DNA of 64,000 nucleotides from Ectobacillus polymachus (GCF_048159605.1 NZ_JBLREB010000001.1:1116001-1180000); one strand, 5' to 3'. Positions 44,502-53,948 are shown, counted from the stretch's first letter. The notes: a model not told the origin generated them from the letters alone. Program-made: numbers and translations.

Positions 44502-45627
44502 GCAATTCACCTAACAGTTCATAATAAATTGCTTCATACTGAGAAACGATGCGATCTGCAGCAAATTCTTCCTTCGCAATCTTTATTGCCTGATGCGACA
44601 TGTTTTTGTGAAGGGTATGATTATTTAAAATTCGAACTGCTTTCTGACTAATATCTTCAATATCACCAAGTTCACAAATAAAGCCCGTTTCCCCGTGCTT
44701 AATTACCTCAGGTATGCCGCCAATATTAGTACCAATACAAGGAACACCACATGACATCGCCTCTAGAAGCACAAGGCCAAAGCTTTCCTGTGCTGACAGC
44801 AAAAGCATAAGATCACTAATCGATAATAGATCTTCTACATTATCTTGTTTTCCAAGAAATAATACCTTTTCTTCCAGATTCAACTCTCTTACAAGAGATG
44901 TCATCGCACAATATTCAGGACCATCACCTACAAGAAGCAGTTTAGAAGGAACTTCTTTTTGGATCCGTGAAAAAGAATGTATAATATGATCTACGCGTTT
45001 TACCTTACGAAAGTTAGAAATATGTATGATTACTTTTTCATGTTCATTTATACCATATTGTTCCTTTAGATGAAGCATTCTCTTCTTATGGTACACACGA
45101 TCATCAATAAAGTTATATACGGTATGGATCTCTTTATCTGGATGAATTAGTTCCTTCGTTTGCAATGCAAGTGAACGAGAAACAGCGGTAACGTAATCAG
45201 ATTGTTCAATGCCAAATCGTATTAAATTATTTAGAGTTGAATCATAACCAAGAACCGTAATATCAGTTCCATGAAGAGTCGTGACAATCTTCAGCGGTAC
45301 TGTTGCCATTTGCTTTGCCAAATAGGCGCAAACCGCATGCGGAATGGCATAGTGAACATGCAGAATGTCAAGCTTTTCTCTCTCTGCTACTTCCGCCATC
45401 TTACTTGCTAAAGCTAAATCATAAGGAGGATATTGAAAAACGGAATATTGATTTACTTCCACTTCGTGAAAGTAAATATTCGGATAAAATTTATTTAGCC
45501 GAAAAGGTACACCTGATGTAATAAAATGTATTTCATGCCCACGTTCTGCAAGTAGCTTTCCAAGCTCTGTTCCGACTACACCTGAACCACCGACTGACGG
45601 ATAGCACGTAATCCCAATTTTTAACAT
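44488..45627 (-). CDS. bshA: Bacillithiol glycosyltransferase BshA
   Basis: A 379-residue GT4 glycosyltransferase starting KIGITCYPSVGGSGVVGTEL, with the EX7E motif in ESFGLVLLEAMSCGVPCIGT. It joins GlcNAc to L-malate in the first step of bacillithiol synthesis. One base of its ATG is shared with the bshB1 stop (TAATG). Confidence 0.96.
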   Translation of the reverse strand: MLKIGITCYPSVGGSGVVGTELGKLLAERGHEIHFITSGVPFRLNKFYPNIYFHEVEVNQYSVFQYPPYDLALASKMAEVAEREKLDILHVHYAIPHAVCAYLAKQMATVPLKIVTTLHGTDITVLGYDSTLNNLIRFGIEQSDYVTAVSRSLALQTKELIHPDKEIHTVYNFIDDRVYHKKRMLHLKEQYGINEHEKVIIHISNFRKVKRVDHIIHSFSRIQKEVPSKLLLVGDGPEYCAMTSLVRELNLEEKVLFLGKQDNVEDLLSISDLMLLLSAQESFGLVLLEAMSCGVPCIGTNIGGIPEVIKHGETGFICELGDIEDISQKAVRILNNHTLHKNMSHQAIKIAKEEFAADRIVSQYEAIYYELLGELHEAI

Positions 45628-46325
45628 TATAATCCTCCTAGCAAGTCTTTATGCAAAACAAGAGGCTTTTTGCTCATAAATCCTTCTGCGTACTTCACGC
45701 CAACTTCTTTGCCGAATAATTTTTCTCTTGCAATGACGGATTCCGTATAACCATCTGTAAGCGGCGTCGTTACTCCATCCATTCCTTTCGAAAATTGGCT
45801 TTCGTATGCCTGTAATGCCTGAAGCTTTTCATCCATATAATCGCTTATGTCTACACAAAAGGAGGGCTTGTGGAACCCATTAATCATGAAGTAGTACATG
45901 GACTGAACACGATGATGTGCTATTTCTGGCATGAATTTGCGAATACCAGAAGAAAACATCGCTTCCTCTACGAGACGCGAACAGGAAGCGTGATCAGGAT
46001 GACGATCTTCGACATAAGGTGCAAAAATAAGTTTTGGTTTATAGGTACGAATGACCTCTACAAGTTTGCGAATGTATTCATCCTTATATTGTAAGCCTCG
46101 ATCTGGAAGCCCAAGATTTAGTCTTTTCTTTACTCCCATAATGTCTGCAGCTTTTTGTGCTTCTTGCTTGCGCATTGGCACGGATCCATTCGAAGACAAA
46201 TCAGCCTCTGTTAAATCACAAATTCCTACTTGAAAGCCAAGCTTTGTATATTTAATAATGGTAGCTGCCATGCCGATCTCTACATCATCGGCATGTGCTC
46301 CAAATGCTAGTATATCTAATTCCAT
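45627..46325 (-). CDS. bshB1: Bacillithiol deacetylase BshB1
   Basis: A 232-residue LmbE/PIG-L zinc deacetylase with the metal motif AFGAHADDVEIG and later FAPYVEDRHPDHASCSRLV. It deacetylates GlcNAc-malate before cysteine is added by BshC (not in the window). Coupled to bshA. Confidence 0.96.
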   Translation of the reverse strand: MELDILAFGAHADDVEIGMAATIIKYTKLGFQVGICDLTEADLSSNGSVPMRKQEAQKAADIMGVKKRLNLGLPDRGLQYKDEYIRKLVEVIRTYKPKLIFAPYVEDRHPDHASCSRLVEEAMFSSGIRKFMPEIAHHRVQSMYYFMINGFHKPSFCVDISDYMDEKLQALQAYESQFSKGMDGVTTPLTDGYTESVIAREKLFGKEVGVKYAEGFMSKKPLVLHKDLLGGL

Positions 46326-46335
46326 AATAATCTCC

Positions 46336-46728
46336 TTATTTTAACTTTCGATAATCCAAATCTCCCCGTTCGAGAGCATGCATGAGTAGCTCTGCACTAG
46401 CCATATTTGTTGCAAGCGGAATCGTATATACATCACATAATCGCAATAACGCATTTACGTCTGGCTCATGCGGTTGTGCAGTAAGTGGATCTCGGAAAAA
46501 AATGACCATGTCCATATCATTATTAGCAATCATAGCACCTATTTGTTGATCCCCACCAAGCGGCCCCGATTGAAAACGAGTTACCGGTAAACCTGTTGAT
46601 TCTGAAACTTTAAGTCCAGTCGTTCCCGTTGCATATAAATCATGCATACATAGAATAGGTGTATATGCCATTGTAAAATTAACCATATCCTGTTTTTTCT
46701 TGTCATGGGCTATTAAGGCGATTTTCAT
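46336..46728 (-). CDS. mgsA: Methylglyoxal synthase
   Basis: A 130-residue enzyme converting dihydroxyacetone phosphate to methylglyoxal. Active-site loop GPLGGDQQIGAMI and phosphate-binding TGTTG are visible. Being in one operon with bacillithiol genes makes sense because bacillithiol detoxifies methylglyoxal. Confidence 0.96.
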   Translation of the reverse strand: MKIALIAHDKKKQDMVNFTMAYTPILCMHDLYATGTTGLKVSESTGLPVTRFQSGPLGGDQQIGAMIANNDMDMVIFFRDPLTAQPHEPDVNALLRLCDVYTIPLATNMASAELLMHALERGDLDYRKLK

Positions 46729-46743
46729 ATAGCATTTCTCCTC

Positions 46744-47544
46744 TTAATCTACAATATTTTCCAATCCGTATACGAGCGAATCCACTTTCATTACGGTTTC
46801 AATTGCGATTTTCACTCCCGACATAAAGGAAGCCCGGTTATAGGAATCATGACGAAGCGTAAGAAGTTGTCCGTCCCCTCCGAATAATACTTCTTGGTGA
46901 GCAATGAGACCTGGTAATCTAACACTATGAATATGAATACCATCTACATTCGCTCCACGAGCCCCTTGAATTTGCTCCTTTTCATTTGGATGACCCTGTT
47001 GCTTCGATTCTCTTTCTGTCCGAATTAGCTCTACTGTTTTCATCGCTGTACCAGAAGGTGCATCTAATTTCCGATCATGATGAAGCTCGATTACTTCTAC
47101 ATCGCTAAAATATTTTGCTGCCATTTGTGCAAATTTCATCATCAAAACCGCCCCTATGGCAAAATTAGGTGCAATAATAGCTCCAATTTTCTTCTCTTCT
47201 GCAATCTTTGTAAGCTCTTTAATTTCAACTTCTGTAAATCCAGTTGTGCCAATAACGGAGCGAACACCGTTCATAAGGGCCATTTGTAAATGTTTTTTCC
47301 CTACTTCAGGAGTAGTTAAATCTAGTACAACATCCGCTTTCACATTTTGTAAGCACTCCTCTAATGTTTCATATATGGGAGCATCTAAAGCAGGAAGACC
47401 TTCTAAATCTGCAATGCGTTTTCCGCCATTTTTGTAATCTACTGCTGCTACCAGTTCAAAATGAGCTGTACGTTCCATAAGCAGCACCGCTTCACGGCCC
47501 ATTCGTCCTCTAGGACCTGCAATAATAACTGAGATTGTATTCAT
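46744..47544 (-). CDS. dapB: 4-hydroxy-tetrahydrodipicolinate reductase
   Basis: A 266-residue NAD(P)H enzyme of lysine/diaminopimelate synthesis. Nucleotide motif IAGPRGRMGREAV and the substrate/catalytic block ELHHDRKLDAPSGTAMKT are clear. Its product feeds dipicolinate for spores. The ATG at 47544 lies two bases past the mazG-like stop, whose end supplies the GAGGAGGAG ribosome site. Confidence 0.96.
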   Translation of the reverse strand: MNTISVIIAGPRGRMGREAVLLMERTAHFELVAAVDYKNGGKRIADLEGLPALDAPIYETLEECLQNVKADVVLDLTTPEVGKKHLQMALMNGVRSVIGTTGFTEVEIKELTKIAEEKKIGAIIAPNFAIGAVLMMKFAQMAAKYFSDVEVIELHHDRKLDAPSGTAMKTVELIRTERESKQQGHPNEKEQIQGARGANVDGIHIHSVRLPGLIAHQEVLFGGDGQLLTLRHDSYNRASFMSGVKIAIETVMKVDSLVYGLENIVD

Positions 47545-47546
47545 CC

Positions 47547-47879
47547 TTACTCCTCCTCTTTCCGCGTCCAACGGTCCTTATCTCGGGTACGGAATTTTTC
47601 CATTACACGATCATGAGCCGTTTCCAAATCGATATGTAGACTATTCGCCATACAAATAACAACAAACAGTAAATCTGCTAGCTCTTCCTCAATTGTACCT
47701 TCTTTTTCCGTATTTTTCTTCGGCTTTTCACCATAATAATGGTTTACCTCACGGGCTAACTCACCTAGCTCCTCTGTTAAACGGGCTGTCATCGCTAAAG
47801 GACTAAAATAGCCCTCCTTAAATTGACCTATGTATGCATCAACTTCTTGTTGCATTTCCTTCAATGTTTTATCTTCCAT
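47547..47879 (-). CDS. ypjD: MazG-like nucleotide pyrophosphohydrolase (YpjD)
   Basis: A 110-residue all-helical NTP-PPase with EELGELAREVN and EEELADLLFVVICMAN, the EExxE...ExxD metal motifs. It likely removes damaged dNTPs. First gene of the mazG-dapB-mgsA-bshB1-bshA-cca-birA operon. The ATG at 47879 follows GAGGTGATGATA; the frame start three codons earlier is inside that site. Confidence 0.92.
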   Translation of the reverse strand: MEDKTLKEMQQEVDAYIGQFKEGYFSPLAMTARLTEELGELAREVNHYYGEKPKKNTEKEGTIEEELADLLFVVICMANSLHIDLETAHDRVMEKFRTRDKDRWTRKEEE

Positions 47880-47905
47880 TATCATCACCTCAAATCCTAT
47901 CTATC

Positions 47906-47934
47906 ATGTTAGCCAATTCCTTTCATTTTGACAA
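47906..47934 (-). promoter_or_regulatory. Promoter of the mazG-to-birA operon
   Basis: TTGTCA, 17 bases, TAACAT on the minus strand, about 30 bases before the first start codon. Confidence 0.6.
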
Positions 47935-48089
47935 ATAATAAGATGAAACTTCCTATAGAAAAGGTGTTTACTTATATGAAGATGCCCCTCTTGTTATGTA
48001 TGGGGTGTTCCTCCTACGAAAGCTTTATTTGTCCATGACTTTAAAGCGAATTCAAAAGCCACTTTTATCAAGAAATAGCTAGAACACGT

Positions 48090-48118
48090 TTGCCTCGAAA
48101 TAAAGGATACACTATAAT
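48090..48118 (+). promoter_or_regulatory. Promoter of the yitT-family gene
   Basis: TTGCCT, 17 bases, TATAAT on the plus strand; about 30 bases before the ATG at 48152. Confidence 0.75.
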
Positions 48119-48151
48119 ATATTGTTGGAATACATATCAAGGGGGAAGATT

Positions 48152-49027
48152 ATGCAAAACATACATACGCGTAACATCATTTTTATCCTAATTGGTGCAG
48201 CCATTTTTTCTTTTGGTATTGTGAATGTTAATATTGAAAACCATTTAGCGGAAGGCGGATTTACAGGTATTACTCTAATGCTGTACTTTTTATTTCATCT
48301 CGATCCGTCTTATACAAATTTACTATTAAACATTCCACTTTTTTTTATTGGGTGGAAGCTGCTAGGAAGAACTACCTTTATCTATACGATCTTAGGAACA
48401 GTCGCTGTATCCGCTTTTTTATGGGTATTCCAGCGTTACTCCATTTTTCAATTGCATTTAGAATTACAAAATGATATGACGCTAGCGGCCTTATTAGCTG
48501 GGGTATTTATCGGGATTGGACTCGGTATTATCTTTCGATTTGGAGGAACAACTGGCGGAGTCGACATTATTGCAAGGTTAGCTCATAAATATGCTGGATG
48601 GGGCATGGGAAAAACAATGTTTATATTTGATGCCATCGTTATTTCCCTTTCTATCGTTACCTACTTATCTTATAAACAAGGGATGTATACTTTAATTGCC
48701 GTTTTCGTTAGTGCTCGTGTGATTGATTTTATGCAGGAAGGAGCATATGCAGCGAAGGGTGCTACCATTATCTCCGATAAAAATGAAGCAATTGCTGCTA
48801 AAATTTTAACTGAAATGGAACGGGGCGCTACTTTCTTAAAAGGTATGGGAACGTATACGAGGCTTGAACGCGATGTGCTATATTGCGTTGTAGCAAAAAA
48901 TGAAGTTTTTAAACTTAAGAGCATCATTATATCCATTGATCCTCATGCTTTCGTTGCAGTAAGCGACGTACATGATGTATTAGGTGAAGGTTTTACATTG
49001 GATGACGAAAAGAAACCACTGCGTTAA
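48152..49027 (+). CDS. ypjC: YitT-family membrane protein with DUF2179 domain (YpjC-like)
   Basis: A 291-residue protein with about six membrane helices (FGIVNVNIENHLAEGGFTGITLMLYFLF; GIGLGIIFRFGGTTGGVDIIARL) and a C-terminal cytoplasmic DUF2179 domain (GATIISDKNEAIAAKILTEM). Function unknown; the family is widespread in Firmicutes. The ATG at 48152 follows CAAGGGGGAAG, whereas the frame start ten codons earlier lacks a site. Confidence 0.85.
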   Translation: MQNIHTRNIIFILIGAAIFSFGIVNVNIENHLAEGGFTGITLMLYFLFHLDPSYTNLLLNIPLFFIGWKLLGRTTFIYTILGTVAVSAFLWVFQRYSIFQLHLELQNDMTLAALLAGVFIGIGLGIIFRFGGTTGGVDIIARLAHKYAGWGMGKTMFIFDAIVISLSIVTYLSYKQGMYTLIAVFVSARVIDFMQEGAYAAKGATIISDKNEAIAAKILTEMERGATFLKGMGTYTRLERDVLYCVVAKNEVFKLKSIIISIDPHAFVAVSDVHDVLGEGFTLDDEKKPLR

Positions 49028-49031
49028 CAAA

Positions 49032-49073
49032 AAAAGAGCTGATTCAACTACTTGAGTTGAATCAGCTCTTTTT
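49032..49073. terminator. Bidirectional terminator between yitT-family gene and ilvE
   Basis: AAAAAGAGCTGATTCAA / TTGAATCAGCTCTTTTT, a 17-bp perfect stem with T on both strands. Confidence 0.95.
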
Positions 49074-49081
49074 CATAAGAA

Positions 49082-50002
49082 TTATTTATCATATACAGGC
49101 GTACAGTAATGCGCATATTTCGGATTTTTTCCGATTGTTAAGTCAAAGAATAATTCCTTAATCTTTTTACATACTTCCCCTTGATGTCCTGTACCGACAA
49201 CGCGATGATCCACTTCTACAACCGGTGTTACTTCCATAGCTGTTCCGCTAAAGAATACTTCATCCGCTGCATAAAGCTCTGTTCTAGCTACACTACGTTC
49301 AACTACTTCCATTCCTAAGTCTTCCTGTGCAAGCTGCATAACCAACTCACGAGTAATCCCTTCTAGAATATTATCAGAAGGCGGCGGTGTAATTAACTTT
49401 CCTTTCTTATACAAAAAGATATTTTCCCCTGGACCTTCGCATACATGTCCGGTATTTGTAAGGAAAATTGCTTCATCAAAGCCTGCTCTATGAATTTCAA
49501 GCCCAGCAAGTGCAGAGTTAAGATATGCTGCTGTTGCCTTTGTACGAGGCGGCAACATATTGTCTTCTATGCGTTTCCAAGAAGTTACCCCAACGCTTAA
49601 TTCAGATTTACCAGCATACTTGTTTAGCGGCTGTGTATAGATTACAATTCGAGGATCTGGATGTGTTAAAGAAGGACCAATATCTTGTGCATCATTATAT
49701 ACAATAGGACGAATATAAGTTGTTTGTTTGCAATTATTTTTCTTAAGAAGCTCTACTGTTGCTTGGCATAATTCATCAACAGTCATACCAAAATCTAAAT
49801 TCACAGTTTTTGCAGATTGAAGCAATCTTATGTAATGGTCTTCTAGTCGAAAGCCGTACAATTGTTCCTTTTCATCATCCCAATAAGCTCGAATCCCCTC
49901 AAAAACTCCTAAACCATAGTTAAATGCTTTACTACGGATTCCAATCTTCACTTCTTCTTCCTTTACAAGTTCTCCTTGATAAAATACGTATGATTCCGTC
50001 AT
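49082..50002 (-). CDS. ilvE: Branched-chain amino acid aminotransferase
   Basis: A 306-residue fold-type IV PLP enzyme. The PLP Lys lies in PPRTKATAAYLNSALAG and the cofactor/substrate loops in VCEGPGENIFLY and DEVFFSGTAMEVTPVV. It makes leucine, isoleucine and valine from keto acids. A GGAGGTAGT ribosome site precedes the ATG. The gene stands alone with 320 non-coding bases upstream; that stretch is AT rich, and I see no T-box or good CodY box there. Confidence 0.92.
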   Translation of the reverse strand: MTESYVFYQGELVKEEEVKIGIRSKAFNYGLGVFEGIRAYWDDEKEQLYGFRLEDHYIRLLQSAKTVNLDFGMTVDELCQATVELLKKNNCKQTTYIRPIVYNDAQDIGPSLTHPDPRIVIYTQPLNKYAGKSELSVGVTSWKRIEDNMLPPRTKATAAYLNSALAGLEIHRAGFDEAIFLTNTGHVCEGPGENIFLYKKGKLITPPPSDNILEGITRELVMQLAQEDLGMEVVERSVARTELYAADEVFFSGTAMEVTPVVEVDHRVVGTGHQGEVCKKIKELFFDLTIGKNPKYAHYCTPVYDK

Positions 50003-50324
50003 AAAACTACCTCCTTATTTATAATACAGTTACGGTTTTTAATAAATGAAATCGTAACGATTAAGTAGATGATTGTTTTGTTGAATACGAGTAAAAGGTA
50101 TAACTCCTTCATTACTGTATCTCTACTTGTTCATATAATACCACAAAAATCGACATTTTTTAAATAATCTAAATATATTGAGTAGTCAAATTATTTTATC
50201 TGTATAGCATACGATGTTTTTTTAAATTATTCAAGTAGAAAATATCATTTACATCATTTTTGCTTGATCCTTTATTTCGCAAAAAGGTCGTGGAACGTGT
50301 GGAACGTATAATGTGCGCACTCCC

Positions 50325-51032
50325 CTATTTCATTTCTTGAAAGGCAGATTCATTTTTCACAACAAGCTCTTTATTTCCAATGAATGAAATAAGACCTAAG
50401 TCTTCAAATTTACTTAGTTTACGACTCATCGTTTCTCTAGTCACACCAACATAGTTTGCCATTTCTTCTCGTGTTAAGGGTAAATGAATGTGAATCCCTT
50501 CCTTATCAGTTTCTCCATATTTTTCACAAAATTCTATGATCATTTGGGCGATTCGTATTTCAGGATCCTTCGTTGCTAATTGCTCCACTAATTTTTCAGT
50601 ATGTGCTAGCCGTTTTGTTATAGCTTGTAGAAGTTTTACTGTTATTTCCGGGTTAGCTTCTATAATACAATCCATATCCTGCTTTGTTATTATACAAATA
50701 TCCGACTCTTTCATGGCATGGGCACTAAAATTCATTACTTCATCGCTATTAAATAAATGAAATTCCCCAAAAAAATCACCGGTTGTAAGAATACGTAAAA
50801 TTTGTTCTTTCCCTTGTGCTAGCATTTTTGATAATTTAATTTGTCCCTTACTCACAATATAGAGAGTCGATGAAATCTCACCTTCACGAATAAGTACTTG
50901 CCCCTTTTGATATCTTTTGTGTTTTGCCATCGTAGCAATTTTCACTATCTCTTCATGGGATAAAGCTTCGAAAATAGGGACCTTTCGTGGACAAAGATCA
51001 GTGCAAACAGAATGATTTTCTATATTTTTCAT
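50325..51032 (-). CDS. Crp/Fnr-family transcription regulator
   Basis: A 235-residue regulator: N-terminal Cys-containing segment (CTDLCPRKVPIF), cyclic-nucleotide-type beta-barrel (GQVLIREGEISSTLYIVSKG), dimer helix and winged helix with recognition sequence VGVTRETMSRKLSKFEDLG. Cys 10 and 14 and two more in DICIITKQDMDCII could hold an Fe-S cluster, as in FNR, but this is inference. It is divergent from the iron-sulfur repair gene scdA, whose promoter has an Fnr-type box at -41.5. It likely responds to oxygen limitation or nitric oxide. Confidence 0.85.
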   Translation of the reverse strand: MKNIENHSVCTDLCPRKVPIFEALSHEEIVKIATMAKHKRYQKGQVLIREGEISSTLYIVSKGQIKLSKMLAQGKEQILRILTTGDFFGEFHLFNSDEVMNFSAHAMKESDICIITKQDMDCIIEANPEITVKLLQAITKRLAHTEKLVEQLATKDPEIRIAQMIIEFCEKYGETDKEGIHIHLPLTREEMANYVGVTRETMSRKLSKFEDLGLISFIGNKELVVKNESAFQEMK

Positions 51033-51106
51033 CTTTCATCACCTTATGATTCCAGTAACATAGACCTCTCTCTGGAATTTATATTTTAGAAACAATTATC
51101 GCAAAC

Positions 51107-51122
51107 TGTGATTTCAATCATA
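51107..51122. promoter_or_regulatory. Crp/Fnr-type operator of scdA
   Basis: TGTGATTTCAATCATA matches TGTGA-N6-TCACA at nine of ten positions. A TATACT -10 lies at 51144-51149, so the centre of the box falls near -41.5, the usual place for class II activation. Confidence 0.75.
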
Positions 51123-51181
51123 TTTATGGGTGTTTTCTTTCTATATACTAAGGGCATACAAAAGAAAAAGGAGTGAATAAA

Positions 51182-51880
51182 ATGAATTTTATTATTGAAT
51201 CTTCTAATAAAACAGGAGATATCGTAACAAAACTTCCAGCTGCAAGCAAGCTTTTCAAACAATATAAAATTGATTTCTGCTGTGGTGGAGATCGCCCAAT
51301 TGGGAACGTGCTAGAAGAAAAAGGATTAGACAAAGCATACATTCTACAACAATTAAATGATCTATATGCTTCTAACAATGAAAGACAAGAAATCGATTGG
51401 GAAACTGCACCCTTACATGTGATAGTTGATCAAATTATTACTCACTATCATGTATTTACAACTGAGCTTCTTGCTGAATTAAGTCCGTTCGTCATGAAAA
51501 TTTATCGAGTTCACGGTGATACCCATGTCCATTTAAAAGAGGTGTATCAACTATTTTCACAACTAAAAGCTGAACTTGAGCCACATCTAATTGATGAAGA
51601 ACGTGATGTATTCCCTCACATTGTGTCATACGAAAAGTCTGGTTCCCAAACCGATTTAGCTCAAGCAAAACAAGAAATTGCGAAGCTAGAATCCGAGCAT
51701 GAAGCAGCAGGAGCTCTTCTAAAAAAACTAAGAACGGTTACAAATGATTATCAATTGCCTGAAGAAGCTTGCAACACATATCGGCTAACCTATTTAAAAC
51801 TAGAAGAACTAGAATCCATGACATTTGAACATATCCATTTAGAAAATAACATATTATTTCCAAGGCTCATGAGAAGCTGA
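51182..51880 (+). CDS. scdA: Iron-sulfur cluster repair di-iron protein ScdA/Ric
   Basis: A 232-residue protein. The N-terminal DUF542 domain (KLFKQYKIDFCCGGDRPIGNVL) carries the CC motif, and the C-terminal hemerythrin-like domain has His/Glu ligands (ITHYHVFT, HGDTHVHLKEVY, LIDEERDVFPHI, ESEHEAAG, FEHIHLENNILFP). It repairs iron-sulfur proteins damaged by nitric oxide or oxidants. The ATG at 51182 follows AAAAAGGAGTG. The DUF59 gene begins three bases after its stop. Confidence 0.93.
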   Translation: MNFIIESSNKTGDIVTKLPAASKLFKQYKIDFCCGGDRPIGNVLEEKGLDKAYILQQLNDLYASNNERQEIDWETAPLHVIVDQIITHYHVFTTELLAELSPFVMKIYRVHGDTHVHLKEVYQLFSQLKAELEPHLIDEERDVFPHIVSYEKSGSQTDLAQAKQEIAKLESEHEAAGALLKKLRTVTNDYQLPEEACNTYRLTYLKLEELESMTFEHIHLENNILFPRLMRS

Positions 51881-51882
51881 AC

Positions 51883-52194
51883 ATGGCGAATATTACAAAA
51901 GAGCAAATTTATGAAGAACTTGAAAATGTAATGGATCCAGAGCTCGGCATTGATATTATTAATCTTGGTCTTGTATACGATATCTTGTTGACTGACAATC
52001 ATGTACGTATCACGATGACAATGACATCTATAGGCTGTCCTCTTGCAGGACAAATTATTGCTGACATAAAGGAAACGTTGTCTCTTTCCCTTCCTTCATT
52101 GCAAGGGATTGATGTAAACATCGTGTGGACTCCATCCTGGACGAAAGAACGTATGTCAAGATATGCCAAAATCGCACTTGGTGTACATGGATGA
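51883..52194 (+). CDS. DUF59/MIP18-family Fe-S assembly factor
   Basis: A 103-residue protein of the PaaD/SufT family: EQIYEELENVMDPELGIDIINLGLVYDI, then TMTSIGCPLAGQI. The DPE motif and a single Cys in TSIGCP are conserved in this group, which helps mature Fe-S proteins. The gap of two bases after scdA makes it part of the same Fnr-controlled operon, a repair-plus-assembly pair. Confidence 0.88.
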   Translation: MANITKEQIYEELENVMDPELGIDIINLGLVYDILLTDNHVRITMTMTSIGCPLAGQIIADIKETLSLSLPSLQGIDVNIVWTPSWTKERMSRYAKIALGVHG

Positions 52195-52360
52195 AAGTCT
52201 GATTCTAGTTTTCTAATTCGTATATCGGACTTTTCATTAAACAAGTATCCCAATACATGACGTGAAATTTTAGGTTTTCTATAACCATTTCTAGTATTCC
52301 GAGGCTGTATACGTAAGATATACTCTGAGAATGCAACATACTATACTGGCAGTACAAAAA

Positions 52361-52406
52361 GACCACCTGGTTCAAATCTTATGTTATAAGATTTGACTAG
52401 GTGGTC
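52361..52406. terminator. Bidirectional terminator after the DUF59 gene
   Basis: GACCACCTGGTTCAAATCTTAT pairs with ATAAGATTTGACTAGGTGGTC; a 20-bp stem with one mismatched spot, between convergent genes. Confidence 0.85.
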
Positions 52407-52425
52407 TTATAAATGCCTCAATAGC

Positions 52426-53103
52426 TTAATCGTTTCTTTGCATTCCCGTATAGATTAATATAAGACGAATCAACTCAGAAACTGCTACAGCTGCTGCTGC
52501 AATATATGTAAGAGCAGCTGCATTCAATACTTTGCGAGCATATTTTTCTTCGTCATGATCCACAATTCCTAGCGTGGAGATTTGTTTCATTGCTCTGTTT
52601 GAGGCATCTAATTCTACTGGCAAGGTAATAATTTGAAATAATACCCCAGCTGCCATCAAAATAATTCCGAGAAATAACATATTCGTTAAGCCCGCAAATA
52701 TACCAATCATAATGAAAATCCATGACATATTACTTCCTATATTTGCTACTGGAACGAGTGCGTGACGAAAACGCATAAAGGAATAGTCATTTGCATCTTG
52801 AATTGCGTGTCCTACTTCGTGGGATGCAACCGCTGTACCAGCTACAGATTGGCTATAATAATTGTTCGTAGATAAACGTACTGTTTTCGTACGCGGATCA
52901 TAATGGTCAGACAAGGTTCCAGGTGTTTCTTCAACTGCTACGTCATACAATCCATTAGCATCTAATATTCTACGTGCAACTTGTGCTCCAGTCATCCCTG
53001 ACGTTGAGTACACTTCAGAATATTTGCTATAAGCCCCTCGAACTCTCGCTTGCGCATACAATGGTACAATCAAGATTATCAAGAAGTAAAGTAGGTACAA
53101 CAT
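52426..53103 (-). CDS. yugP: Membrane zinc metallopeptidase (YugP-like)
   Basis: A 225-residue membrane protein with the zinc motif SHEVGHAIQD, an N-terminal helix (LYLLYFLIILIVPLYAQA) and two or three C-terminal helices. The family is DUF2265/YugP neutral zinc metallopeptidases; substrate unknown. The ATG at 53103 follows TTGGAGGAGATT, while the longer frame has no site. Confidence 0.88.
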   Translation of the reverse strand: MLYLLYFLIILIVPLYAQARVRGAYSKYSEVYSTSGMTGAQVARRILDANGLYDVAVEETPGTLSDHYDPRTKTVRLSTNNYYSQSVAGTAVASHEVGHAIQDANDYSFMRFRHALVPVANIGSNMSWIFIMIGIFAGLTNMLFLGIILMAAGVLFQIITLPVELDASNRAMKQISTLGIVDHDEEKYARKVLNAAALTYIAAAAVAVSELIRLILIYTGMQRND

Positions 53104-53198
53104 AATCTCCTCCAATGATATTGTAATACTATACATTGTATTTTCAGTATCATTTCTTGTCAAATGAAATGATGACTTTACCTTCTATATAAAAAGCA

Positions 53199-53948
53199 TT
53201 AATTCTTTGATTTTACACGTTTTTGCTTCTCCTGCTCTGCTTTATACTTTTTATAGCCTACATATGTTAATGTAAGAATAATAATTCCACCTGTCATAAT
53301 CGTCATCCAAATGAAAGATAAGTCATCCCGTTTTGGATACTTAAACACGGTCTCTATATCTTTTCGAATAAGTTGCATTTGTTGCTTACTATCACTTTGC
53401 TTAACTATCTCATTACGGGTCCGATCTAAATAGGAAAGATCCTCATTCAATTTCTGCAAATCAGTTTGTGACAAATCAATGGACAAACTCGGATAGATTA
53501 TATCTAGTTGATGCAAAAATTGATTGAGTGCGTATTGAAATTCGATACTATTTTGTTTTTCTAAAGATGACTCCATTCCATTAAAGGCGTCTATGACGTT
53601 TGCCTCACGATTTAACCATAGCGGCTGCAAAGATGAGCCTTCTGCATCTATTACAAGTCGAAGTGCAAGCAAATTATCTTCCTTATCCTGCTTGCTCCCT
53701 ATATCCATCGCTTGTAAAGCCTTGTCATAGGCCATTGATATGACACGTGAATGTTCTGGTGATGATACCGTGACAGGAAATCCAGTTGCAGATGATAACA
53801 TCTGTTTAGCTTTCTCGTATTCATCCTGTTTTACGAGTTGAAGCGAATCGTCTACCAACTGGTTCCACTCATTCCATTCCTGTGCAAAGGCATGAAATGG
53901 ATATAATAGAAGAACGAACCACATGACCATGCCACAGACTTTTTTCAT
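53199..53948 (-). CDS. ypjB: YpjB-like sporulation-region protein
   Basis: A 249-residue protein with a signal peptide (KKVCGMVMWFVLLLYPFHAFAQ), an extracellular helical part and one C-terminal membrane helix (FIWMTIMTGGIIILTLTYVGY) with a basic tail. It matches YpjB by place and layout; the family is found in spore formers. The ATG at 53948 follows GGGGGGACTC. Lies between ypjA and the peptidase. Confidence 0.82.
   Translation of the reverse strand: MKKVCGMVMWFVLLLYPFHAFAQEWNEWNQLVDDSLQLVKQDEYEKAKQMLSSATGFPVTVSSPEHSRVISMAYDKALQAMDIGSKQDKEDNLLALRLVIDAEGSSLQPLWLNREANVIDAFNGMESSLEKQNSIEFQYALNQFLHQLDIIYPSLSIDLSQTDLQKLNEDLSYLDRTRNEIVKQSDSKQQMQLIRKDIETVFKYPKRDDLSFIWMTIMTGGIIILTLTYVGYKKYKAEQEKQKRVKSKN

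Noticed and set aside
50003..50324. T-box or CodY control in the ilvE upstream region
   Set aside because: No T-box core sequence and no good CodY match; the stretch is just AT rich, with one short direct repeat GTGGAACGT.
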